Shown: positions 1 to 10,300 of the stretch, piece by piece
Position numbering within the stretch: position 1 is the stretch's first letter
How the letters are laid out: each line of letters starts with the position of its first letter
Assembly (NCBI GenBank): GCA_003024985.2
Contig: PXIH01S0035103.1
DNA length: 14,289 nt
Direction: 5' to 3' (one strand)
From: Euperipatoides rowelli
Taxonomy: Eukaryota > Onychophora > Udeonychophora > Euonychophora > Peripatopsidae
Notes under the pieces: model-generated
Told to the model about the DNA's origin: nothing
The model's database searches: none
What the model saw: only the letters and a program-made list of their open reading frames with translations
Program-made: the position numbers and the translations under genes

Positions 1-320
1 AATTTTTGAAGTGGCACAACCATATCTAGTCTAAACAATAGTAAATCGTCTTTGGCAAGGGCTTCTATCTCGTTGATTCTAGCACATTTAAACGTGATGT
101 AGAAAGCTGTTTATTTGATATCTTGTTATGTTGCTACACTTTGAAAATATACAAAGATCTTTGGTCAGTTATTTTTCAATATAGAAAAACACATCGATGC
201 ATGATTACTGGGAAAAGTTGCCCGATTCGGCCGCTAGGAATCGTAGGGTAAAATTTCTTTAATGTTTTAAAATAAATTATTTAAAAGCATTTAAAATTGT
301 ATAAACAATTAAAAACATTA

Positions 321-354
321 AAATATTTAAATTTAAGATTCCATTTAAATATTT
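321..354. repeat. Perfect 12-bp inverted repeat (hairpin)
   Basis: AAATATTTAAAT at 321-332 is exactly complementary to ATTTAAATATTT at 343-354, with a 10-nt loop. It sits in a block (about 261-354) with further nested AT-only palindromes, such as AATTGT/ACAATT at 295-310. It may be the remains of a foldback element, or simply slippage-prone AT DNA. No target duplication is clear. Confidence 0.6.
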
Positions 355-815
355 AGAGTTGTTATGCGTTAGGGATTTTATATGATTTTTTTTAAAGTAC
401 GCTGTATCCCATAGGATTAGCATTAACACCGTCATAGATTCATGGTACCCTTGTAGAAAAATTGCTGAAAATCATATTTAATTTGATTTTTAAAAATAAA
501 AAAAACTTTATAATATTTCAAATTAATGATTATCAGATTTTTACTTTTTTTTTTTTAATATTTAAGAATAAAGGATAGGTATTTTCAGATACAGTATGTG
601 TGAAAAATATTAGATTTTTAAAAAGGGGACTTTCATGTGCGTTATACTGTATACCCTCTAAGCGCTTTTATAAACCTAAGAGCAAATTGTAATGTAATAT
701 GAGCTATTTAGCATTGACAATAACTCTAACTATAATTTTGGAAATTATTTGTTTAACATTACTTATGTAGAGTGTAATTTAAGTATTGTACTGTAAATCA
801 GTAAGTTCAAATTAA

Positions 816-833
816 CTACAGTATATACTGTAG
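816..833. repeat. 18-bp perfect palindrome built from TACAGTA + TACTGTA
   Basis: CTACAGTATATACTGTAG is fully self-complementary. It joins both orientations of the 7-mer that is scattered through the whole window (TACAGTA at 817-823, TACTGTA at 826-832). No function is known to me. It is recorded as the clearest example of the motif. Confidence 0.85.
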
Positions 834-1159
834 CTGATTATTACTAGATTGATTTTTTTTTTCTAATGTAAGCTACTGTATATTTTTGTTGTAGATTGTA
901 AAAGAGATTAATCATTATCTAAGGCAAAAAAAAAAAAACTTAGTTTTATTTGTTAATTTTAATTACCGGTAGCTGATTATTTTTTTTTAAATTGTAAGGG
1001 AAATTTAATTTTTTTACTAACAAAATAATGTTAATCTCAATTTTTAGATTTTTTTTTTTTTTTTAAAAAATGAGTTTAATGTATTGTATTGCTTAATGAT
1101 ATTTTTATAGATTTAATAAAAGGCATTCAATCATCATTTCTTCAATTTTTTTTTTCTAG

Positions 1160-1313
1160 TCTCAGAAACAAAATGGAATACAACGCCTGGGAGCTGAATT
1201 TTCATTGACAACTCTAGCTCAATACTTTGGTGAAGAATTGCCCACCAAGATGCCCAAACTTTGGGAAGCCATGTTTGGTTTTATAAATACCATTATTAAT
1301 TTAAATCATTCAG
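1160..1313 (+). CDS. BTAF1 exon A (HEAT region)
   Basis: This is 154 nt, starting in phase 0 after TTTTTTCTAG and ending CAG|GTATGA with one base of a split codon. It encodes fragment residues 1-51, including [20 protein letters not shown]. This parallels human RRGAEFALTTIVKHFGGEMA, followed by KxPxLWxAM. It lies in the long HEAT array upstream of the ATPase, which in Mot1 contacts TBP and transmits ATPase motion. The C-terminal end of the exon ([11 protein letters not shown]) is less conserved. The start rests on the acceptor at 1158-1159. An alternative AG at 1164-1165 would drop two codons in frame and cannot be excluded. Confidence 0.88.
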
Positions 1314-4300
1314 GTATGATATGATTGAGTAAATTTTTCAAATGAACTACAAAATCAAAACATAAAGTCCTTTTTCTTTTCATCATTTCTTAAGTAGTAT
1401 TTCAGTCTTGGCACAGTATATTATAAATACTCTTTTTGAGAAGAAATCGGTTTTAAATAATTATTATTTGATGTTTAAATTATATTAATCTTATATGGTA
1501 TGATTTTATTTTTTAAAAATAAGCACGTTTTACTAGGGTTTGGATCTGATTTCATTTTACCCATTGTAATTTTAAGTACTAGTCCTAAGGAAATTTACAA
1601 TACCTTTATTTAGCCTGTAGAGATTTTTTTGTGTGTGTATAAATGAAATAAATTTTGGTAAAAATTAAGCCAATGGAAGTCTTTCGGATCATTGAGCCAT
1701 CAAAAGTGGCGATAATTTTATATTGGCACCAAATTTGATCCCTTCATCACATAATATGGTTTTAGATATTTCACTAAGAGGTTTTAGGGCTATAGAATGA
1801 CCCATCAGAGCTCTATAAACTATTAAGATAAATGGAAATAATTCATACTAGTTTATCCATGCAGAGCAGCTATGGGCTAGTTATAAATTTATTTAGCAAC
1901 ACAATACATTTGAATGTTCTAGGGCTTTATTCATGCAGAGAAGCTATGGGCTAGTTATAAATTTATTCTAATGTTCAAGGGCTATATTTGAATCACTAAA
2001 ATTACTTTAAGAACAAGATTTTCTAGACTTCATCATTCATCTCAAATATGCTTTTTTCATTTAATTAAGAGAAATGATGATGTATATTTAGATTTACATA
2101 AGACTATTTAAGATAAATACAGTGTATTGTAATTATGTTCTAGTTTTGCAAAATTTGGTTGGTATTCTGATTTTTATCTCTATTCTAACTGTATTTAAGC
2201 TGACTAGTTTTAACTTATGAAAATAATCAACATTTGTACTCTACATACTGTAAATACTTATATAAAAATTTATTGCCATTATGTTTTTTTTTTAATAATT
2301 GCAGACTTCACTATGGTTTATGGAAATGAAATTGCTGCTTCTGAATTGATAGAGTCTTTGCAAATATTTGAAATTATCGGTCCTTCAATCCATCCATCTC
2401 TTCTTCCTCAGGTAGGTCATACGTAATTATCTTATAATCATATTAGCTTGTCACCTACTTTGATTTGCACAATAAGTTAACATAATATTGCTATCTCTTT
2501 TGGTTTTCTTTCTGCTTGATATGTCATTTTTAAATATTGTTAGGGTAAAATAAATATAATTGTCATATTTTTTTGACAAACTGTATATGTGCTTTTAGAA
2601 AATAAAAATATTTAGCCCCTAAGCACACAAGAGTCAATTTGTAATTCCATAATGAATATATTCCTACCTGTGCATAAGAAAGTGATCACATCTATTGCAG
2701 ACATGATCTTTCACTTGTAATTTTACCATCAAGCATCAACATATTAATCGCCATTCTCATCTCATTAAGATATTTTCTTCTCATGAGAATTTCTTTATGG
2801 CAAATAGGATTTTCTCCATACATTATTCCTTTGCCAAAGGGTTAAAATGATCAGCAAATTAAGGAAATGAATAGATGGTAGAAACACTGATATACAAAAG
2901 AGTAAAACTGAGTAAATATTTTAAAATAGAACAGCCTTCTTTATCTATTGTAGTTTTGGAAATTTTTGAAAAGTTTTTATGAAAGTGAGTCACGTTAATG
3001 CACTGTAGGACTAAAATGGGATTGAATAATTTAAATAAAATTACCTAGGATTCATATTTTAAAAATACTTTTATGAAGTAAAAAAAATGTGAATGGTGGG
3101 GTGGAGGCTACAAAATGCTCTTCTATGGGGCTTAATTAAATAAGAATTTTGAATAACAAAGCAAGTAGTCAGGCATTATAATGTTCTCTCGAACAAAACA
3201 GTTTATTATAATTGTTTTCACATACAGGTGAAATCCCATTATGAAATATTACTTGGGATGGGACTGGCCAATTTTATTTTATATTGAAATTTCCTTATAC
3301 AGTATATTAAAAAAAATGAAAATAAATTATTGAATTAGATATGTGACAAATTTTATGAGTAATAAAGGTGCATTAACTTGAGATATTTTGAAATACTGTG
3401 CAAATCTATTATAAAAAAATATGAAAACAGTTTGATTAAAAATTATTTTTTGATAAATAAAATAAAATATTAAAGGTATAATAATATTAATGGTGGAAAT
3501 AATATTTATAAAATGTAAACAGCTGTACAGTTTTAGTTTGTAGAATAAGTTTTGATCAGGAATACAGTGTATAATGGCAAAATGAGGTGGTTGTTTTTTT
3601 TTTTCACATTTCCCCATAATTTTTTTAATCCCTTTTAAATCATTTTCATTTCAATATTAAATTAAAAATTGGAAGCATAGAAAGAATGTTCAAACTTCTC
3701 AGGCAAGTGATCGTTTTGATTGATTATTTTCTAATTTAAGATTGCTTCTGGTGTTTTGACCTAATGTACTCATAAAAAGCAACAGATAAAGAGAAAAACA
3801 ATTCTGGAGAAAAATATAATTGATGAGAATTTATATAAAAGAAATGAAGTTTTATTTTGTTATATTGATTTAATTTTAAAATTTTTGTTATAGCAGATTT
3901 AACTTTACATATAGCAAATTTGACAGGACTTGAAAATATTTTTGTCATACTGGAAATTTTATTGTATCTTATTCATATAGTGTCATCTGTCGACACTTTT
4001 TAACATATAAAAAGTGATTAATTTTTTACCCTAAATTTAAAACAAAAAATAGCGTATTAAAATAGCTACTTAGATTTTGGATCAAATGGAACTGTGATGA
4101 GCTGAAGTTAGCATCTCAAGTTTAAATCACTTTTTAATTTTTTTTTTTTCTTTTAATAAAAATAGCCTGACTTTAAAATAAAAATATAGGCCATTTTTTA
4201 ATTAAAATATTTCCAAAATTTTTACAGCATGTAAATTTGTATTAATTGGTTTATCCATTAAGGTTGGCCAAATTATTTCAAATGATAAAAACATTTTATC

Positions 4301-7300
4301 AAATAGTTTATCAACAGAATACATTATTTATATTCATCATTATTATCAAGACTTAGAATTTTTAATTAATTAACAACTATTGGTCAAAAATTTACTTACT
4401 TGATTAACCAATTTTTTTAGACCCAAACTAGTTTATCATTTGTAAGTTGTGGGTTTTTAATTATCAATATTTTATTTATTTATTAAGCCTCTCTCTTTTA
4501 TTGTTGAAAAAAAAAATTATCCATCAGTTTTTGAAAACAAAAGAATTAACTGCTAACTATTTTTTTTCTGCCATTATTTTAGCTGACTAATGCCTTACCT
4601 CAGCTCTGTCACTGTTTGGAGTATCCATATGCAGCCGTCCGCCACATGGCTTCTCGTTGTTTAGCTATGCTGAGCAAGCTTGCCACCATTGACACCATGA
4701 ATATGGTTTTGGAACATATTCTGCCTCTTATGGCTGCCACTGATATTCGCCGTCAGGGTGCTATTGAAGCACTAGCTAGTATCCTTGTCAAATTTTATTC
4801 ATTTATAAAAAATTAAGATTAACACTTGAAAGTTTGTAATTTTCTTAACAAGTTGTAGATATCATTGAAGCACTTGGAATAGATGTAATCCCATTTATAG
4901 TTTTGTTGGTGGTTCCAGTACTGGGTAGGATGAGTGATCAAAATGAAGCTGTTCGGCTAATGGCTACCCATTGCTTTGCTACCTTGACTAGATTAATGCC
5001 TTTAGAAGTAAGACATTTGTTTATTTACTCCACATACAGTATATGCACAGTTAAACTTGGTTACAACGTTATTTAAGGAACCAAACAGTTTGACGTTACG
5101 AATGAGTATCATCTTTAACAAATTTTACTATGAAAAAAAAAAAGTACAAATATTGTACTGTAAATATACCAGAGCCTCGATTTGATTTGTTTCATTGAGA
5201 TGTTGGTAAATAAAGACTATTTTTACATTTTGAGTCGTTTTTGTTTTCATCATTGAGTAGTTTGTAATAGATTAATATTGTAAGTAAATTTAACAAAAAA
5301 AAAAAATCCTAGTGCTGCAATTATGATTTATTTTATAAAATTTGTGTTGTTACTTAATTTAAAATAACTTTATTAAAATCAACTGTTTTGTGTAGACTAT
5401 TAACAAATAAACATAACAGAATATTTGTTTAAAGATTTTTTTTTTACAGCCATAACAATTTTTGGAAAAGGAAGGAAAAGTTAAAAATCTTGTTTCTTTT
5501 ATACAGTACAGTTTAAAAAAAAAAAAAAAAGATACTGCATGTAGTACAGGAACCTTTCTCTTAGGCCAGGGGTCTGCAACCTTTCGGTGACAAGAGACAA
5601 ATCTGAAAAAAAAAAAATACCTGCCATATTTAAGTTGCTTTTTTTATAGATTCGCTATCCGGATAGTCTTCAGAAAACTTATGTTTTGCAAAAAAGTGTC
5701 TTTCAAGGTTTGATTTTTTTTTTTAGAAAATTTATCGGTGTAAATGAGATAACTTGGAAATCCATCTGAATTTCTAACAAACGTAAAAGAACTGGTCTAT
5801 TCAACGTTAAATTGTCCTTGTTCATTTTCTACTTTCCGTTGCTTATTTTTCATTGCCTTTTCTAACCCTTTAACCTTCGAGCCGTCGCAGTCAAAATTTT
5901 AACATGAACGGTCACGGTCGTAATTTTTACGACTCGTAGAATCCTCTGTATAAAAGTTTCCAAATATGTGTAATAATGAAATGATTACACATATGTATGT
6001 TCTATTTATTGTCAGGAATTTAATTATATAAAGAAAAGAAAATTCTAACAAACAGTTTTTTTTTTTTTTTTTGTGATTATATTTCTAATAGCTGCATTAG
6101 GCTATGTTCAGATAATACATTGTTATATATTGCAAAATCTATAACAGATAGAAAAAAAACTTAATCATTATTTTTTGTTCTATTTATTGTCAAGAATTTC
6201 ATGATAAAAAGAAAAAAAAATTCTAACAAACAGATTTTATTCTATTGTCATATTTATAAAAGTCGGGCATTACTTTCGCTTGTATTTCTAGTATGGCCAG
6301 ATAATACATTGTTCTAAATTGAAAAATCTATAACAGATAGAAAAAAACATTATTATTTTTTTGTTCTATTTATTGTCAAGAATTTCATGATATAAAGAAA
6401 AAAAAATTCTGACAAATAGATTTTTTTTTATATGTTACGCCAATTTGTTTCTAAATGTCGGCTATAAAAAAAAAGCCAGTTTACCTTACATTTTTCACTA
6501 CTGTTTCTCTGTCGTTTGAGACAGAATTTTTTGGTTTTGATTTTTGAAATCTGCATTAAATTTCGATTTTAAAAATTTATAAATTTATTCCTAAATGTTT
6601 TATATTATTTGTATTACGCTACCTGAAAGTCAATATTATTTCATCAGTGGTTGCGTGTCGTAAAATTTATGTCTGGGCGTCTTTTTACATATAATTCTAA
6701 AAAATTATAAAATGGGCTATGTGCATGATAAAACCTACCAATATTGTAGTGGGGTGTTAGTTTTAGAAATAGAAGGCAGAGATAAACCTACAAGTCCATA
6801 CATATAGACACATTTTATAAAAAATTGAATTTGTCGTAAATTTTACGACAGCGTGTCACTCGTAGGTTAAAAAATATATAATTTAAAAATATAAATTATG
6901 ATGATGTAACCCGGATGTTAGCGCCTTTAATGGTCGCTTAGTCTATACTGTACATAGTTTTATTTTGTATATACTATTTTTTTTTAGTTAAAATTATTGT
7001 TTTTTTTTTTCGCTTAATTTTTGTAAGATCTACTGGAGTGAAGATGGCATCGTTTGTTCTGTTAATAGTTGCAGTGGACTTTGCGTATTAGAGTTTTATT
7101 ACCTATTGCGGAGATCTAGACAAGTCGGAAGGCCTGTGTTGCATTTTACTAGCGGTAAAATCTGAAGATTTATTATCATTAAGTTATATTTTCAGAAGTA
7201 AGAATTATATAACTTATTGTCATGCTTTTAATTTTTCTTTCTGACTCTTTATTTGTTTTTTGTTTTATTGATGATGTAGACTATTACTGATGTGGAAAGT

Positions 7301-10300
7301 ACTCTTCAATACTTTGAATAACATTTCAAGTATTGGCGGATTGAAGTGTGGGATTTCATCATCTATGAAGTTTTGTTGATTGTTATAACCTGGATTAAAA
7401 ACTCTGTAATTAGAACTGTGGTATGCTAACCTGTCTTCATCTGCATTATTTATTATTTTTTTCTACTACCAAGATGATGTGTTCCAATGTCGGTTTGGGC
7501 AATAATCATCAACTTTAGTAATTTATTGTTACGTGTCATTTTCTAATCAAGCTATTCTTTGGAATTAAATGTAGATTGGGCCAATATCCTTCAGGGCTAT
7601 AGCCTAATATTTTCAGTTGCTATATGATACTGTTGGGGCAACAAGCAAATTATAATTTATTTATTTAATTTATATTATTATATTTTTACTGTATTATATG
7701 TTTGAGTTATATATAAACAAACGTAATTAATAATAATAAAGTTAAAAGCATTAATTATTTAGATAATATGTATTATAAAGAATATTCTCTGAACCAAATA
7801 AACTCACATGCCCATCTATACACACATACAGTATTTATGCATTGAAATGATATCAAGTAACTCAGGGAATCCCCTTGCATGAGTTGCACCGAGAAACTCA
7901 CACCAAATAACAGTACAGTGTGAGGCGGGCGTTCTGAGCTGAACAAAAAAAAACCACTTTCACACACAAAAAAAAATTTAATTAAACTTGTTCATTTTTT
8001 TTAATTTATATATTAAAGGTCAAAAGTAACAGATTTTTATTTTTTTTGTAATTATTAATTTTCAAAGATTTTTACTAAAAATTTTCCACCAGAAAAAGAA
8101 ATAAAAAAAATTAAAAAAAAAAAAAGTTATTTACAATTCAATTTTTAAAATAATTGTCTTTAGCTCCTCCCCCTTAAAACAACATTGTCCACTTTACACA
8201 CCAGGGGAGATATTTTGTGACATCATAGGCTATAAATGAATACAGCTTGCTATACTTAACTATAGAATATTTGCTATCTTTGTCAGCATAAGGCTGGATA
8301 TCATATGGTCTAAATGTTTAAATACTTGTAAAAAATCATCATCAAATTCATCCTTATGCTATTATGGTCCAATTTGTTTTTTTAAAAAACCCAAAATGAC
8401 CTTTAATACAAGTTGAAAATACCTCTATTTACATGTTAAATCATTACAAAGAAAACAGATTTATAGACCATTTTGTCGTCAAATTAATCTCGGACCCAGA
8501 AAAAATGTGAAAGCTTCAATCTGTAATCTGTCTGATGATACAATTTAGTCTTAATTTTATTTTTAAATAACTTTTTTTTTATGCATTTTAAATTATTTTT
8601 TTCCAGTGGAATTTTTTTAATAATAATTATCTTTGAAAATCAATAATAAAAAAAAATTAAAAAATCTGTTACATTTGACCTTTTAAAATAAAAAACTTTT
8701 TCCAATTTTTAAAGAGCCACAAAATTTTCTGAACGAGCCGCATGTGGCTCCGGAGCCGCAGGTTGCAGATCCCTGCCTTAGGCCTACGTTTCAGTATTGC
8801 TAGGGAAATTTAAAACTCGATTTGAATTAGATATTTTAGGAAACAAACTACAACAAAGATCGAGACTCTGGTTTCTGCTGTATATTTTAATATTCAATAA
8901 AAAAAGTACATTGAAGGAAATAATAATTAAGTACGCCTAGGTACAAGATTGTACTGTATGCATTCTGCATGTTTTTTTTTTAAAAAAAATCCAGTTGTCT
9001 AGGGGGGAAAAAAGTTGATTTTCTTTTATTTTTGACAGCTGACTAATAATGTATTTTCTTTTGCCTTCCAGATGAGAAACATTGTAGAATAATTTTGATT
9101 CATAAAATCTCCAATTTTTTAAAAAATAGTAATCTTATTTACTGTTAACATTTTGCAATTCAGTATATGAATGCTGTCAGTCACTTTCTCAAAACAGATC
9201 TTAACAGTAAAGATTTTTTCTCTTCTTGAAAAGGAAGGGGGTAGAGAAAGCAGATATTTAATATATTTACTGTAGTCATTGATTTCTCTTCATAAGCTCC
9301 GTCTATTTAAGCCTCAAAAGTCGGTCAATTGCTTCCCCTAAACATATTTTTTCAGTAAAGATTTTTCTATTCTTTGAGGGGAGGAAATGGGAAAATAGGC
9401 ATTCAATATGTACTATTTATTATCAGCTTGCGACCATTTGATTTTTCCTCTTAAACTACTTGTATTTAAAGCCACAAAATGTTAATCAATTCTTTTAAAC
9501 AGATCTTAACAGCAAAGATTAGAGTGTAGTAAGGTTGGTTTCAAATTCAAACTACTTTAATACATGAAAATGAATAGATCCAATCATTTCAATGTTGATT
9601 TTAGTGAAAGGGAATTTTTTTTCAGTTATTGACTACTAGGTACATGTAAACAAAGAACACATTCAAGAAATAGCAAATATGGCCACTATTTTATAATCTT
9701 GAAACTTCACTTTTTTAAATACCCAGACTTTTGCCATTAAGTTTTTATAGAAAATCTTAACGATAAAGTTTTTAATCTGTTCTTAGAGAAAGGTAAAAAT
9801 ATAAACATTAATTTAATGTGTATCGCAAGTTGTTGTTTTTTTTTAGTTTTTGTCATCCAGGTACAAGTAAACAAAGTACAGTACATATTCAAATAAAAGC
9901 TGCATGATTGTTTTCTAATAAAACTTCACATATTTACAAAATAGAAACAATATAATGGTATTAAAATATGATACTAAAAACAAAAAGTAATAAAGTATAG
10001 GAAGAAGATGAGACTGAGCATTGTGTAATGTTTCAGCCATGTTGTCATGCTATTGAAAAACATTGTGTCAGGTTCAAGTGTATAATGTATATATTTTTGT
10101 TTGGCTATAAGATGTCATAAAGAGACAGTTTTTCTACTGTATGGAGCCAAACTTATTTTACCACATCAAAAAACAACATTGAAACAATTTAAATAATTAC
10201 TGTAAGATTTTAAGCTGTATAGGGATTTCTATAATATTGTTTTAGATGAATGGGGAGTTAAGTAGTAGTAGCATATATTCTCAGCCATACCGTATTTGTG

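Larger units (their letters stand above)
1..1159 (+). other. Intron (3' part) upstream of first visible BTAF1 exon
   Basis: This stretch is AT-rich non-coding DNA with many A and T runs. It ends in a T-rich tract and TAG acceptor at 1157-1159. I looked for the preceding BTAF1 exon and found no matching open segment, so the intron probably begins before the window. A short GC-richer patch near 205-250 contains a small hairpin (CGATTC/GAATCG arms around 224-244) and may be the edge of a decayed repeat, but I cannot classify it. Confidence 0.7.
5874..6866. mobile_element. piggyBac-like non-autonomous element nested in the hAT
   Basis: The 993-bp body lies between TTAA at 5870-5873 and TTAA at 6867-6870, the piggyBac target. 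The ends are CCTTCGAGC and (minus strand) CCTACGAGTG: short, imperfect, and starting CC as piggyBac termini do. Both subterminal zones carry a GTCGTAA-type palindrome (5917-5933 and 6832-6850), supporting paired ends. No transposase frame is present. The middle holds a three-copy tandem repeat. CpG sites cluster at the ends. An alternative left border is CCCTTT at 5866, which would leave a CTAA target. The family is inferred from TTAA plus end style. Confidence 0.55.
5559..8783 (-). mobile_element. hAT-superfamily DNA transposon, 3.2 kb, non-autonomous
   Basis: The ends CAGGGGTCTGCAACCT (5567-5582) and CAGGGATCTGCAACCT (minus strand, 8775-8760) match at 15 of 16. They are flanked by TCTTAGGC (5559-5566) and CCTTAGGC (8776-8783), an 8-bp target duplication with 7 matches, as hAT elements make. 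The body is 3209 bp. It keeps a minus-strand fragment of a BED-finger transposase beside the left end and none of the catalytic or dimerisation regions I could find, so it was internally deleted. Its own DNA is only about 1.5 kb. The rest is a piggyBac-like insertion (5874-6866) and a TTA-flanked MITE (8016-8682). The CAGGGGTC-GCAACCT end type is that of the hAT group related to animal GTF2IRD2- and ZBED-type proteins. Confidence 0.88.
5169..8871. mobile_element. Possible pogo/Tigger-like MITE remnant enclosing the hAT element
   Basis: CCAGAGCCTCGAT at 5169 recurs inverted as CCAGAGTCTCGAT (minus strand, 8871-8859), 12 of 13 identical. The left copy follows TA. Nearby text (GGTTACAACGTT, GACGTTACGAATGAG at 5057-5105) resembles the CCTCG...TTATAACGAA style of pogo/Tigger ends. 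Removing the hAT element would leave about 490 bp, a normal MITE size. The right end carries extra bases (CAGCAGAAA before CCAGAG), so the exact border and target duplication are unclear. The family is inferred, not shown. Confidence 0.35.

Noticed and set aside
2217-2426. Open frame with its own ATG
   Set aside because: Its downstream half is BTAF1 exon B; the ATG and first 29 codons are intron sequence before a clear TTGCAG acceptor.
3327-3948. Two minus-strand open frames (3327-3617, 3736-3948)
   Set aside because: Composition is F/I/K/Y-rich with no motif, as expected from AT-rich DNA, and they lie inside a BTAF1 intron.
3994-4016. Hairpin CACTTTTT/AAAAAGTG, considered as a terminator or small RNA
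   Set aside because: It is in a eukaryotic intron, with arms of 8 bp dominated by T/A runs; such hairpins are common by chance here.
5655-5666. Perfect palindrome CTATCCGGATAG
   Set aside because: It falls inside the decayed transposase coding segment and is explained by the codons there; no second copy was seen.
7773-7967. Minus-strand 64-codon frame inside the hAT element
   Set aside because: It has no similarity I can see to transposase or any domain; it includes the poly-T/A tracts of the element and ends without context.
10001-10120. Forty open codons with many Cys/His ([20 protein letters not shown]) looking like a zinc finger exon
   Set aside because: The spacing of Cys and His fits no known finger, it has no counterpart in BTAF1 between PLE and SGIPDPP, and no good acceptor precedes it.
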